A stretch of DNA of 64,000 nt from an uncultured Aquimarina sp. (GCF_947492405.1 NZ_CANLMP010000002.1:434001-498000), one strand, 5' to 3'; shown: positions 27,844 through 37,036, numbered from the stretch's first letter. A program made the numbers and translations. The notes: generated by a model not told the origin, from the sequence alone.

Positions 27844-29286
27844 ATGAAACATACCAAAGTAATAGATGTACTGCAAAGTGATAAACTTTTACAGCCTATC
27901 ACCGTAAAAGGATGGGTTCGTTCTTTTCGTAACGATCGCTTTATAGCTATAAATGATGGATCTACCATTAAAAACATTCAATGTGTTATTGAAGATAATA
28001 CTATAGATACTACTATTACTAATAAAATAAGCGTTGGCGCAGCTCTTTCTATTACCGGTACACTTACTGAAAGTGAAGGAAAAGGACAGCGAGTAGAGAT
28101 TAAAGTCACCAATGTAGAAATAGAAGGCGAAGCTGATCCGGAAGAGTTAAAACTGACAATCCTTTCGCCTAAACGTCATAGCCTTGAAAAACTAAGAGAG
28201 CAAGCGCATTTAAGAGTTCGTACAAATACTTTTGGAGCTATTATGCGTATGAGATCTAAATTATCCTTTGCAATACACGAGTACTTTCAGAAAAATGACT
28301 TTTATTATGTACACACTCCTGTAATAACTAAAAGTGATGCAGAAGGAGCTGGAGAAGCTTTTAAAGTAACGAATTTAGATCTTAATAACATTCCTAAAAA
28401 TGAGAATGGTGAAGTAGATTATAAGCAAGACTTCTTTGGTGGTGAAACCAACTTAACCGTTTCTGGACAATTAGAAGCAGAAACCTACGCTATGGGATTA
28501 GGCCAAGTATATACTTTTGGCCCTACATTTAGAGCAGAAAATTCTAATACTTCGCGTCACTTAGCCGAATTCTGGATGGTAGAACCAGAAGTTGCTTTTT
28601 GTGATTTGGATGGCAATATGGATCTTGCAGAAGATTTTATAAAATACGTAATTCAATTTGTTCTAGATAATTGCCAGGACGATCTTGAATTTTTAGAAAA
28701 CAGATTAGTTCAAGAAGATAAACAAAAACCTCAGGCAGAAAGAGCTGAAATGTTACTTAGAGATAAGCTAAAATTTGTTTTAGAGAATAATTTTAAACGT
28801 GTAAGCTATACAGAGGCTATAGAAATACTTAAAAACTCTAAACCTAATAAGAAAAAGAAATTTAAATTTCCGATAAACGAATGGGGAGCAGATTTACAAA
28901 GTGAACACGAACGCTTTTTGGTTGAAAAACATTTTAAGTGTCCTGTAATATTATTTGATTATCCTGCAGACATCAAATCGTTTTACATGAGACTTAACGA
29001 AGATGGCAAGACAGTAAGAGCAATGGACATTCTTTTTCCAGGTATTGGAGAGATTGTAGGAGGTTCTCAGCGTGAAGAGCGACTTGATGTTCTTAAAGAA
29101 AAAATGGCTGCGTTAAATATACCAGAAGAAGAATTATGGTGGTATCTGGATACACGCCGTTTCGGAACTTGTAAACATAGTGGCTTTGGGTTAGGTTTTG
29201 AAAGATTAGTATTATTCGTTACGGGAATGGGTAATATTCGTGATGTAATTCCTTACCCAAGAACTCCATTAAACGCTGAATTTTAA
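27844..29286 (+). CDS. asnS: asparaginyl-tRNA synthetase
   Basis: Class IIb aminoacyl-tRNA synthetase charging tRNA-Asn, 480 residues. An N-terminal OB-fold anticodon-binding domain (PITVKGWVRSFRNDRFIAIND) is followed by the catalytic core. Motif 2 is FRAENSNTSRHLAEFWMVEPE, the asparagine-type signature, and motif 3 is GFGLGFERLVLFVTGM. The start was placed at the ATG at 27844 (MKHTKVIDVLQ); an in-frame ATG 45 bases upstream lies in untranslated-looking sequence. The presence of AsnRS means Asn-tRNA need not be made by the indirect Gat route. It converges with the 29296 gene through a shared hairpin. Confidence 0.97.
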   Translation: MKHTKVIDVLQSDKLLQPITVKGWVRSFRNDRFIAINDGSTIKNIQCVIEDNTIDTTITNKISVGAALSITGTLTESEGKGQRVEIKVTNVEIEGEADPEELKLTILSPKRHSLEKLREQAHLRVRTNTFGAIMRMRSKLSFAIHEYFQKNDFYYVHTPVITKSDAEGAGEAFKVTNLDLNNIPKNENGEVDYKQDFFGGETNLTVSGQLEAETYAMGLGQVYTFGPTFRAENSNTSRHLAEFWMVEPEVAFCDLDGNMDLAEDFIKYVIQFVLDNCQDDLEFLENRLVQEDKQKPQAERAEMLLRDKLKFVLENNFKRVSYTEAIEILKNSKPNKKKKFKFPINEWGADLQSEHERFLVEKHFKCPVILFDYPADIKSFYMRLNEDGKTVRAMDILFPGIGEIVGGSQREERLDVLKEKMAALNIPEEELWWYLDTRRFGTCKHSGFGLGFERLVLFVTGMGNIRDVIPYPRTPLNAEF

Positions 29287-29312
29287 AAACATAGTTTAAT
29301 TTCTATGTTTCT
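29285..29312. terminator. bidirectional hairpin at the asnS 3' end
   Basis: AAACATAG (29287-29294) pairs with CTATGTTT (29303-29310), flanked by A and T runs. It overlaps the last codons of the convergent minus-strand gene. Confidence 0.6.
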
Positions 29313-29877
29313 TTAATAAAATCTCAGAAATTAGATCATCAATTACGTCTTGATTATAATCTGATTTCTGAGATTTGTTTTTTGCTTTTCGAATTTTTTC
29401 TGAATGCGGGACTTTTCCTGTTTCAGCTAACAACTTCATTGTATTTTCAAAAAAAGTATTCAAAATAGGCATTACATATTGGCTATGAGTATTTTTATCT
29501 CTAAGCTGAATAAATTTCTTAGCATACGCCAAAAACAGCTGCGGATATTGGGCAAATGTTATGATTGCCTCTGTAAAACTCTTCTGAACCTCTTCTTTAT
29601 CAATAGAATGTCTAAATTTTAGTTTTGTAATATCAATATGCTTTAGAATATATAGAAGAGCGCTTTCTTTTATAAAATTGCTATAGTCAGTACTAGAATA
29701 GTAATAGACCTCCATACCAATATTTGTGTTTATGATCAGCACTTCATCTCCAATACTATCCTTAAGAAAAGATTGAAAGGTATCCGCTGTAAATGAAGAC
29801 ATTAATAAACGTCTTTTTATATCTGTAGAACGTATATTAACAGATTTTATATTTTCTATAAAGTCGTTTATACTCAC
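29296..29877 (-). CDS. hypothetical helical protein
   Basis: A 193-residue soluble protein that I do not recognise. Predicted content is mostly helical, with a short strand region (DEVLIINTNIGMEVYYY), a helical core (SFTEAIITFAQYPQLFLAYAKKFIQL), and a very basic C-terminal segment (KIRKAKNKSQKS) before a final acidic helix. The helical core is vaguely like the ligand-binding half of TetR regulators, but no helix-turn-helix domain is present, so I do not assign it. It has no signal peptide. Its ATG overlaps the stop of the upstream ankyrin-repeat gene by four bases, so the two are translationally coupled and may work together. Confidence 0.6.
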   Translation of the reverse strand: MSINDFIENIKSVNIRSTDIKRRLLMSSFTADTFQSFLKDSIGDEVLIINTNIGMEVYYYSSTDYSNFIKESALLYILKHIDITKLKFRHSIDKEEVQKSFTEAIITFAQYPQLFLAYAKKFIQLRDKNTHSQYVMPILNTFFENTMKLLAETGKVPHSEKIRKAKNKSQKSDYNQDVIDDLISEILLKKHRN

Positions 29878-30341
29878 TTGGTAACATTCAATAATTCAGA
29901 AAAATCAATTCCTTGATCTTTTGCATGCATCTCTGCTGTGTGTCCGTTATTATCCTGAGCTGTAATATCAGCGCCATTCTTTATTAATAATCGTATAATT
30001 TCTTTCTGACCGAAAGTAGCTGCAAAAATTAATGCGGTAGCATCGTTATAACTTTTAATATTGACATCAGCACCAGATGCGATCAACAATTCTGCTATTT
30101 CATAATGCCCTTTAAAACAAACGCCCATCAATGCGGTGTTTCCCGAAGCATCCTTTGCATTAACATCAGGATTATAACTAAGAATCAGTTTCGTAATCTC
30201 CATAAACCCATAATACGTAGAAAGTAAAAGTGGTGTAGAACCTCTTTGGTCTTTTATATGTATCAAACCTTTGTCCTTATCAAGAAAGCTTTTTACTGCT
30301 TCTAAGTTTTCAGACCTGATTGCATCAAAAATTGTATTCAT
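29874..30341 (-). CDS. ankyrin-repeat protein
   Basis: A 155-residue protein consisting of about four ankyrin repeats, for example GSTPLLLSTYYGFMEITKLI, GNTALMGVCFKGHYEIAELL and DATALIFAATFGQKEIIRLL. The ATG at 30341 begins directly before the first repeat helix (MNTIFDAIRSENLEAVKSFL); the upstream in-frame ATG at 30407 would add 22 atypical residues. No signal sequence, so cytoplasmic. Ankyrin repeats bind proteins; the overlapping downstream hypothetical protein is the natural candidate partner (inference). Confidence 0.85.
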   Translation of the reverse strand: MNTIFDAIRSENLEAVKSFLDKDKGLIHIKDQRGSTPLLLSTYYGFMEITKLILSYNPDVNAKDASGNTALMGVCFKGHYEIAELLIASGADVNIKSYNDATALIFAATFGQKEIIRLLIKNGADITAQDNNGHTAEMHAKDQGIDFSELLNVTK

Positions 30342-30462
30342 TGAAATAAAATTGTAATATTCATAATGACTAAGCAATACTGCTCGTATTATTTTTGAAG
30401 ATATCAAAAAAATATATCAGGAATACTCTAATTAGCAGAAATTTATAATTTCGAAGACAAAA

Positions 30463-31227
30463 CTACTCTTCTATCCATTTCCGGAACTCCGATGTAGTAG
30501 CAGAACTTGTCATTACCTTTTCTTTTACACCTTTTAATTTTATTAACAATCTATTTTTAAAATGATTTTCGATCGTTTCGATATATTCAATATGAAGAAT
30601 CTGACTTCTATTAATTCTAAAGAATTTTTTGGGATTTAGCTGTTCTGTTAAAACTCCTATTTTTTCTAAAACCGGATGTGTTTTTCCGACTAGATCTGTA
30701 GCAACGCAAAAATCTCCAGATGCCACGATCAGACTTATATCAGTAACATTTAACAACTGTATCCCCTTTGCTCGTTTAATTACAAAACGTTTTTTGTATT
30801 TCACCTGTTCTTGCTGTATTGCAGATTTTAATACATTAATTGTAGTATGATCTAATGGATTATAAATACCTTGTTTGAATAAGGATTGATATTTTTCTAA
30901 AGCTTTTTTAAAATCATTCTGCGAATATGGTTTTAAAATATATGCTACGCCGTTGGTATTAAAAGCCTGAAACAAATATTCATCATGTGCTGAACAAAAG
31001 ATTATAGGGCACTCCACCTTTACTGTATTAAAAACATCAAATGAGGTACCATCTAATAACTGAATATCCGATAATATAAAATCATATTTGTTATTATTCA
31101 GAAATGTGATTCCATCTGCAACAGTACGAGACCAATCATGAGTAATTTCTTCTTCAAAAAAAGTATCCAAACTTGATGTCAATTTTTGATATGCAGGAAT
31201 TTCGTCCTCTAAAATTAAAATATTCAT
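30463..31227 (-). CDS. LytTR-family response regulator
   Basis: A two-domain response regulator (254 residues from the ATG at 31227). The receiver domain (about 1-120) has ILEDE, the phospho-acceptor Asp in FILSDIQLLDG (residue 54), FCSAHDEY and LKPYS. A LytTR DNA-binding domain (about 150-254) contains the FFRINRSQILHIEYIE stretch. A further in-frame ATG at 31242 overlaps the kinase stop codon; I prefer 31227 because MNILILEDE is the standard N-terminus. It is the last gene of the barrel-hydrolase-kinase-regulator operon and is presumably phosphorylated by the adjacent kinase. Confidence 0.93.
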   Translation of the reverse strand: MNILILEDEIPAYQKLTSSLDTFFEEEITHDWSRTVADGITFLNNNKYDFILSDIQLLDGTSFDVFNTVKVECPIIFCSAHDEYLFQAFNTNGVAYILKPYSQNDFKKALEKYQSLFKQGIYNPLDHTTINVLKSAIQQEQVKYKKRFVIKRAKGIQLLNVTDISLIVASGDFCVATDLVGKTHPVLEKIGVLTEQLNPKKFFRINRSQILHIEYIETIENHFKNRLLIKLKGVKEKVMTSSATTSEFRKWIEE

Positions 31228-31231
31228 AACC

Positions 31232-32245
31232 TTAAGATTCATTACTTAATTTCAAAATCGGAATAGAAACTTTGAATTTTGATTCCGTATTAATAATCTG
31301 TATCTCTTGATCAGATAATAATTTGTAACGCGCTTTTAAATTCTTTAAACCTGTTCCAAAAGATTCTTCTCTGGATTGAATTTGAGTTTTAGTATTTATT
31401 ACTGTTAACCAATCTTCTTCTATACTAACCGTTACCTTAATAGTATTCGCTTGCCCTGCTTTATTATGTTTCACAACATTTTCGAACAGTACCTGTATTG
31501 ATCCAGTAGGAATAAATTTATCTATAAGCGATATTTCTGTTTTAATCTGAAAATCATAATCGCTACCAAATCTAGTTTCTATTAAAAAAACATAATTCTC
31601 TGCAAAAGCAATTTCTTCAGAAAGTTCCATCACCTCAGCATCTTTAGTTCTTATCAAATAGCGATAAATTAATGATAAACGATTAATGTATTCTTTAGCT
31701 TTTATAGTATCACTATCAATTAATGCATCTAAAGTATTAAGATTATTAAATAAGAAATGAGGATCTATCTGAGATCTCAATAATTTCAACTCATTCTCCT
31801 TTTGTTGTTTTTGTACATTAAAAAACTGAGCCTGACCTTCGTAAAACTTTTTAGCTAATAAAATACCAAACACAAAACCAGCATCATCAGATAACCGAAA
31901 GAAACTTCGCAGCAAAAAATCATACCATTTTGGAAATTTACTCCAATCTCCTCCACCAGTCCAATATCCCGATATGTAATCAATAGCTCCAAAAAAACAT
32001 AGCAATACAAGCCCAAAAAACACAAATTGAGTGTATTTTTTCTCTTTTACCACATAATTAGGAATAAGCCAATACATAAAAATTAAAATGATAACAAAAG
32101 AAAGTATAGCTGCTAAAGGAATATCAATAAGATACTCGATAAGGTCATTATCTTCTCTATAATAATCAATACAATTAAAGAGAATTGTAACCATATAGAC
32201 AATAGCTACGATAATATAATCTGATTTGTTTAGCTTGGTATTCAT
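31232..32245 (-). CDS. LytS/YehU-type sensor histidine kinase
   Basis: A membrane kinase of 337 residues. Four hydrophobic segments (about 12-28, 42-63, 73-92 and 120-131) lead into a His_kinase (PF06580-type) domain with the acceptor motif QIDPHFLFNNLN (His163). An HATPase region follows with VLFENVVKHNKAG (N box) and FGTGLKNLKARY (G box). It lacks an extracytoplasmic sensor domain, so sensing is likely within the membrane or through partners. The stop overlaps the regulator start and the gene follows the serine hydrolase by three bases, so the three are probably one transcript. Confidence 0.93.
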   Translation of the reverse strand: MNTKLNKSDYIIVAIVYMVTILFNCIDYYREDNDLIEYLIDIPLAAILSFVIILIFMYWLIPNYVVKEKKYTQFVFFGLVLLCFFGAIDYISGYWTGGGDWSKFPKWYDFLLRSFFRLSDDAGFVFGILLAKKFYEGQAQFFNVQKQQKENELKLLRSQIDPHFLFNNLNTLDALIDSDTIKAKEYINRLSLIYRYLIRTKDAEVMELSEEIAFAENYVFLIETRFGSDYDFQIKTEISLIDKFIPTGSIQVLFENVVKHNKAGQANTIKVTVSIEEDWLTVINTKTQIQSREESFGTGLKNLKARYKLLSDQEIQIINTESKFKVSIPILKLSNES

Positions 32246-32248
32246 ACT

Positions 32249-33460
32249 CTAAATCTTCTGATTTTTACGTTTTCTAATACGTCGAATGATCCTCTTTACG
32301 AAAAACACTATCACAAGAATAAGTAAAATCGATAAGACACCTATAGTGATATATAATTTTGTACTGCCTGGATCAGCTAATAAATAGAAAAACATATCTT
32401 GCCCCAATTGTTCTCCATACTCAGAATTAGTAAACAAAATGTATCCCCAATCCTTTTCTGTATCTAAAAGGAACCAACTGGTAAAGCCAATATTATTACC
32501 TCCGTGACAGTAAATATTTGTAAAAGGTATTTGGATATTTGTAAAACCAAGTGTATATCTCACATCAAATTCATCATATGGCACTTTGGAATGAGGTTTT
32601 AATAATTCTGTATAGCTTTCTTCTGATAAAATTTCTTCATTCATTACTGCAATCATCCACTTAGAAAAATCTATAGATTCTGAATGGAGAGAAGCTGGTG
32701 CAGAAAATATATTATTCTCCTTTTTAAACCAATAGTTATTTTTCCAATCAACCCAATTATTATTTTCATCATATGGTTCTGCTTTATGTTTTCTGGTGTA
32801 GTCATCCTGAACATAAACTGTATGCTCTAGCCCAATTGGTTTTCCTATTCGCTTCTGAAATTCTGCCTCCAAACCTTTATCATCCGTATTCAAAATATGT
32901 TTTAAGACCTGAGTTATATATTGGTACCCTTCTCCAGAATAAAAATAATCTGTCCCTGGTTCGAACTGAATTTTCAGGATATTATCTTCGTCATCTTCTC
33001 TCCAGTTTTGAAAACCAGTTTGGTGACACAATGCCATACGCGTGGTTATTTTTTTGTAGCGTTCATCATGAGCAATATCAGGATACTCCATATATTCATA
33101 CAATGGCTTATCGAGATCAAGAATCCCTTCTTCTACAAATGTCATTACAAAAAAACCAAATACAGGTTTTGATATAGAGGCACCTTCAAAAATAGTTTGC
33201 TCGGTAATTGGTGATTTTTCTTCTGCATTAGCATATCCTTGGGTTTTATTATAAACAACTTTCCCTTCATTGATAATAGCAATAGAAATTCCGGGAATTT
33301 TATATTCAGCCATTTTGGTACTTATAAAAGTATCTAAAGAATCCTTCGGAATATCGAATCCTAAATAACTATCAACTGAATCATTATCTACAGAAGTACA
33401 ACTGGTAATTAAGCAACCAATCAGCACAATAACACTAAACTTTTTTACAAAATTTCTCAT
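32249..33460 (-). CDS. serine hydrolase lipoprotein with C-terminal membrane helix
   Basis: A beta-lactamase-fold serine hydrolase of 403 residues. It has a lipoprotein signal (LIGCLITSC), an SxxK motif SISK (Ser95-Lys98), a Tyr-containing second motif in which Asn is replaced (YSGEGYQY), and a HGGNNIGF third motif. Unlike the enzyme at 13162 it ends in a hydrophobic helix (about 368-390) and an Arg/Lys-rich tail, so it is probably tethered at both ends. It lies 9 bases after the barrel gene and 3 bases before the kinase gene. A role in ligand processing for the sensor is possible but inferred from position only. Confidence 0.87.
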   Translation of the reverse strand: MRNFVKKFSVIVLIGCLITSCTSVDNDSVDSYLGFDIPKDSLDTFISTKMAEYKIPGISIAIINEGKVVYNKTQGYANAEEKSPITEQTIFEGASISKPVFGFFVMTFVEEGILDLDKPLYEYMEYPDIAHDERYKKITTRMALCHQTGFQNWREDDEDNILKIQFEPGTDYFYSGEGYQYITQVLKHILNTDDKGLEAEFQKRIGKPIGLEHTVYVQDDYTRKHKAEPYDENNNWVDWKNNYWFKKENNIFSAPASLHSESIDFSKWMIAVMNEEILSEESYTELLKPHSKVPYDEFDVRYTLGFTNIQIPFTNIYCHGGNNIGFTSWFLLDTEKDWGYILFTNSEYGEQLGQDMFFYLLADPGSTKLYITIGVLSILLILVIVFFVKRIIRRIRKRKNQKI

Positions 33461-33469
33461 ACTTTTATT

Positions 33470-35836
33470 TTAGTTTTTATCATCTATTCTATCCTGCTCC
33501 TCTTCAGAAACATTATTCCTCTTTTTCTTTTTACTAAACTTAGATCCAAAATTATAATTCAATTGAAGAAAAACATTTTGTCTTGGCCAATCATTTACTA
33601 TTGTTGCATTTACATTATCATAATTTATAGTTCCTAAGAATTTTCTATTCAGAATTTCTTCAAATTCCAAGCTCACTTTTAAGCGATCATTCATGAATTT
33701 TTTACTTACAGCAACATCAATTCCTGCTATCCATTTATACGCTATTTGCCCTTCTAATCCACCTGTAGAATAATATCCGGATATTTCAGAGTTTATACCC
33801 CAAGGTAATTTATATTCTGCGCTTGTATACCAAGTTAGACTCCATTGTGATAAATCCAACGCCGGAGATAACTGCTCTGATCTATATTCATTATAATTAA
33901 CGATTACACCTGTATATCCATCCAATCCTTTTATAAAATCCAAAGGACCGAATAAACTTGCATTAAAATTATTGTTTTCTGCAAGATTGATCACAGAACG
34001 AGATGTTTCTGCAGAGGTATCATTCTGGGTTATAATTTCGAATAATGCATCTTTCGTTTGTCCATAGCTAATACTAAAAAATGGTTGATCATCATAAGTT
34101 AGATTAAAACGAAAACTATTGGTAAAAGCAGGTTTTAGATTTGGATTTCCTTCTTCAAAAGTGAATGGATCGTAATAGTATACGAAGGAATTTAAAGAAC
34201 TATATGAAGGCCTTTGAATTCGATAACTATACGCTACATTAACTCCTAACTCTTCCGTTATTTCTCTCCCTAAACTTAGACTGGGAAATAATTTAGAAAT
34301 CTTTCTGGATCTTGTTTCATTCTGTGTAACAGAAGTACCTTCTGTATCACTTTCTTCCCAACGCAATCCTCCAGAGAACGACCACTTATTATATTTTGCA
34401 TTAAATTTTGAATAAACTGCTAGGATGCTTTCATCTATTAAAAATCGATTACTTTGATTGATGTTGTTTATAAACTGACCCTGGTCATTCTCTTCTAAAG
34501 CTTGTAAATCACTATCAGAATTTACCTGTGAATATTTTGCTCCTGCTGCCCAACTAAAATTGTCACTCTGTGTTCGTTTATAATCTCCTTGATATGTAAA
34601 AATCTCATAATCCGCATTCTGAAAATATCTTTGATTGTCATAATCAACAGTACTTTCTGCAACCTTAAATAGGTTATTTTCATTTTCAAAATTATAATCG
34701 ATATAATTAAAATCTAACGTTAGCTTATTCTTTTCATCATCATATTCGTAGTATGGATTTAGTGTATAAGTCACCCTATCTCTATCATAACTATTGTCTG
34801 TTAGTAATTCTACAGATGACACTCCATTGGTAATGGTTGTATTGTTTTTCGTGATTCGATCTGATAGTGACTGAATTCTATTTGCATTTAAACCAATAGT
34901 ATTTTTATCATTAACATAATAATCAAAACCACCACTTATTCTAAACGTCTCAGGATCAAATGGCGAAATTGACGTTTGATTATAAGTTTCATCCAATACT
35001 TGTCTGGAAATTATTAAGTCTTCTCTCCACGAAGATTTATTATAACCTGCACTAGCCTGCCAGTTGAGTTTATTTTTATAACTAGCAATAGATGCACTAG
35101 TTCCATAAGTAAAGTCATCAACATAACCGATTGTACTTTTAATACTTCCGTGAGTTCCTAATTTCACATTTTTCTTTAAAATGATATTAACTATTGGGCC
35201 TGAACCTTCTGCATCATATTCTGCTCCTGGTTGTTGGATCAACTCTACTCTAGCAATATTATCAGCTGGCATTTCTCTCAACAAAGACGAAACATCCATA
35301 TAATCTGTTGTTTTGCCATTAATTAGTATTCGTATGTTTCCCTGACCACCATAATTTAAGTTGCCATTCGTAACAATTACTCCAGGAACTTTTTTCATTA
35401 CATCTTGTAAATTGGTGTTGATCATTTCGGATTTTTCTATATCCACAATTAACTTTTCAGCTGTTTGTTTGATAATTGGTTTCTTATAGGTTATCAAAAC
35501 CTCATCTAACTGTTCTGATTGTAACATAAAGTTCATTGACAACTCTTTTCCTTTATCGTCAAGACTAAAAATTTCTGATATTTTTGTTTCGTAGCCTAAC
35601 ATTGAAACTTCGATTCGATAGGTTCCTGCTTTAATATTCTCAAAAAAATACGCTCCATTTTCACTAGTAGCCATTGCCGAAATTGCTGTATCAGTTTCAT
35701 CTACGTATAAAATCACGTTTGCAAAAACCAAAGGTGCACTGTTTTGATCGGTAACATTTCCTTGAATTACGTTTTGTCCGTTTGTAATTTTTACTACAAT
35801 GAGTAAAATAAATAATAGTACTTTTTTTAATCCCAT
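33470..35836 (-). CDS. outer-membrane beta-barrel protein, TonB-receptor-like
   Basis: A 788-residue outer-membrane protein. A signal peptide (to about residue 20, NGQ) is followed by a carboxypeptidase-regulatory-like sandwich (21-110: GNVTDQNSAPLVFANVILYV ... GTYRIEVSMLGYET), then a plug-like domain (about 120-225: LQDVMKKVPGVIVTNG, IRILINGKTTDYMDVSSLL, VELIQQPGAEYDAEGSGPIV) and an OMP_b-brl_3-type barrel. The C-terminus continues past the barrel as a Lys-rich and acidic tail. Proteins of this class resemble TonB-dependent receptors but often lack a SusD partner, as here. First gene of a four-gene minus-strand operon with a hydrolase and a LytS/LytTR pair. Confidence 0.9.
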   Translation of the reverse strand: MGLKKVLLFILLIVVKITNGQNVIQGNVTDQNSAPLVFANVILYVDETDTAISAMATSENGAYFFENIKAGTYRIEVSMLGYETKISEIFSLDDKGKELSMNFMLQSEQLDEVLITYKKPIIKQTAEKLIVDIEKSEMINTNLQDVMKKVPGVIVTNGNLNYGGQGNIRILINGKTTDYMDVSSLLREMPADNIARVELIQQPGAEYDAEGSGPIVNIILKKNVKLGTHGSIKSTIGYVDDFTYGTSASIASYKNKLNWQASAGYNKSSWREDLIISRQVLDETYNQTSISPFDPETFRISGGFDYYVNDKNTIGLNANRIQSLSDRITKNNTTITNGVSSVELLTDNSYDRDRVTYTLNPYYEYDDEKNKLTLDFNYIDYNFENENNLFKVAESTVDYDNQRYFQNADYEIFTYQGDYKRTQSDNFSWAAGAKYSQVNSDSDLQALEENDQGQFINNINQSNRFLIDESILAVYSKFNAKYNKWSFSGGLRWEESDTEGTSVTQNETRSRKISKLFPSLSLGREITEELGVNVAYSYRIQRPSYSSLNSFVYYYDPFTFEEGNPNLKPAFTNSFRFNLTYDDQPFFSISYGQTKDALFEIITQNDTSAETSRSVINLAENNNFNASLFGPLDFIKGLDGYTGVIVNYNEYRSEQLSPALDLSQWSLTWYTSAEYKLPWGINSEISGYYSTGGLEGQIAYKWIAGIDVAVSKKFMNDRLKVSLEFEEILNRKFLGTINYDNVNATIVNDWPRQNVFLQLNYNFGSKFSKKKKRNNVSEEEQDRIDDKN

Positions 35837-35963
35837 AACTTTTCGTTTCTTGATTGATGATGAAACAAATGTATATTCCTAGGATCCTTATATATAAGTC
35901 ATTCTGTCGAAAAAGGTTAAAAAAAAGATCAATTGGGTCTAATTCACTTTTAAAATGAAAAAC

Positions 35964-35988
35964 AAAAAAAGGAGCTATTCGCTCCTTT
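35964..35988 (-). terminator. terminator of the XRE regulator gene
   Basis: AAAGGAGC and GCTCCTTT pair over TATTC (35968-35988); read on the minus strand the stem is followed by a seven-base T-run. It lies 26 bases after the regulator's stop codon. Confidence 0.85.
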
Positions 35989-36013
35989 ATCATTTATTGA
36001 ATGTAGAATTTGT

Positions 36014-36772
36014 CTAACCTAGTTTTTCTTTCATTCTAAGCAATTCTTGCTCGATCATTTGTAATTTCCCCTCCATTCCATCTGCAAATTCAGGAATACG
36101 TTTACAAAATACATATCGCACCCTCCACATTTCTTTAATTTCAGAAATAGGATATTCATCATCATCAATATTTTTATGATCTGCACGTAACACCACGCTA
36201 TTCTTAGTGATATATAATCTTCTAAAAATTAACTTTGCATCAGTTAATGCAACTACCAATGTTCCATTATTTAGTTTTTTAATAACATCAGAAGGCACTT
36301 TCTCTCCGATAACAATGTCTTTAGGATAAAACCCTTGATCATGATTGGTCATTTCTAAGTTTAGAACAGTATATCCTCTAAACTCTTTAGACGGATTTAC
36401 TGGTAATTGGATAGTTGGCAATTCCTTTATAAAGTTATTCTTATCATATAATGATATATACTCATTGGATGTACTCTCCGTAACACAAGGAATTAATGCA
36501 AATTGTTCTCGTTTTATATCCTGAGCATAAGTGGTAAGATCTCCCTTAAACTTCAAAAGCTCATTAACTGTGAGTTCACTGGTTAGTAATTTATCGATTT
36601 CTATGCTAAAATAATTAGCTATTTTTATTATAGTATCAATTTTAGGCTCACTTCTACCCTCTTCGTAAGCCCCTAAAGTACCACGTTTTAAGTCAAAAAG
36701 CTCAGCAAATGCTTGCTGACTTAAGCTTTTAACACTTCTAATCTTTTTAATATTTTTTCCAAAAAATGACAT
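36014..36772 (-). CDS. XRE-family regulator with S24/LexA-like C-terminal domain
   Basis: A 252-residue DNA-binding regulator from the ATG at 36772 (MSFFGKNIKKIR); an ATG seven codons upstream gives an unlikely N-terminus. The helix-turn-helix spans about residues 5-60 (KSLSQQAFAELFDLKRGTLGAYEEG). The C-terminal half (about 115-205) has the strand pattern of S24/LexA-type domains (VLNLEMTNHDQGFYPKDIVIGE, NGTLVVALTDAKLIFRRLY), but I cannot point to a certain Ser-Lys catalytic dyad. A coiled-coil-like helix ends the protein. It is transcribed divergently from the PspA/flotillin cluster, and repeated operator-like motifs fill the intergenic space, so it probably controls that cluster and itself. 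Confidence 0.88.
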   Translation of the reverse strand: MSFFGKNIKKIRSVKSLSQQAFAELFDLKRGTLGAYEEGRSEPKIDTIIKIANYFSIEIDKLLTSELTVNELLKFKGDLTTYAQDIKREQFALIPCVTESTSNEYISLYDKNNFIKELPTIQLPVNPSKEFRGYTVLNLEMTNHDQGFYPKDIVIGEKVPSDVIKKLNNGTLVVALTDAKLIFRRLYITKNSVVLRADHKNIDDDEYPISEIKEMWRVRYVFCKRIPEFADGMEGKLQMIEQELLRMKEKLG

Positions 36773-36776
36773 TTTT

Positions 36777-36926
36777 GCTAATTTTATTTGCAATTATAAA
36801 AATTTATTGTATTTTTACACTAACAATATTAGCTAATATATTTAATACATGCTAATTTTAGTAGAAATACTTTTCAAGAGTATATTGATTTTGGGCGAAA
36901 TCATTCAGAATACTAAAAATTTTAGC
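36777..36926. promoter_or_regulatory. operator-like repeats between the XRE gene and the Psp-like cluster
   Basis: GCTAATTTTA occurs at 36777-36786 and again at 36851-36860. A perfect palindrome ATATTAGCTAATAT lies at 36826-36839, and CTAAAAATTTTAGC (ending at 36926) is a related inverted site. The first site lies five bases upstream of the XRE start codon. Spread across both divergent promoters, these are the expected binding sites of the adjacent XRE regulator (inference). Confidence 0.55.
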
Positions 36927-36964
36927 AAACAACTAATTCATTAACTTAAAACAATAACATACCC

Positions 36965-37036
36965 ATGATAGCAGTAGCAGAATATATTGCCAATTTAGCT
37001 GTCGATATAGTAGAAAAGTTATCTCACTTTTTGTAA
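36965..37036 (+). CDS. candidate 23-residue amphipathic peptide
   Basis: An ATG-started frame encodes a 23-residue peptide (IAVAEYIANLAVDIVEKLSH core) that would form one amphipathic helix with Glu/Asp/Lys on one face and Ile/Val/Leu/Phe on the other. It is the first frame of the plus-strand cluster, 62 bases before the Tir-like gene and downstream of the operator region. A membrane-surface peptide would suit a membrane-stress operon, but coding cannot be established at this length. Confidence 0.35.
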   Translation: MIAVAEYIANLAVDIVEKLSHFL

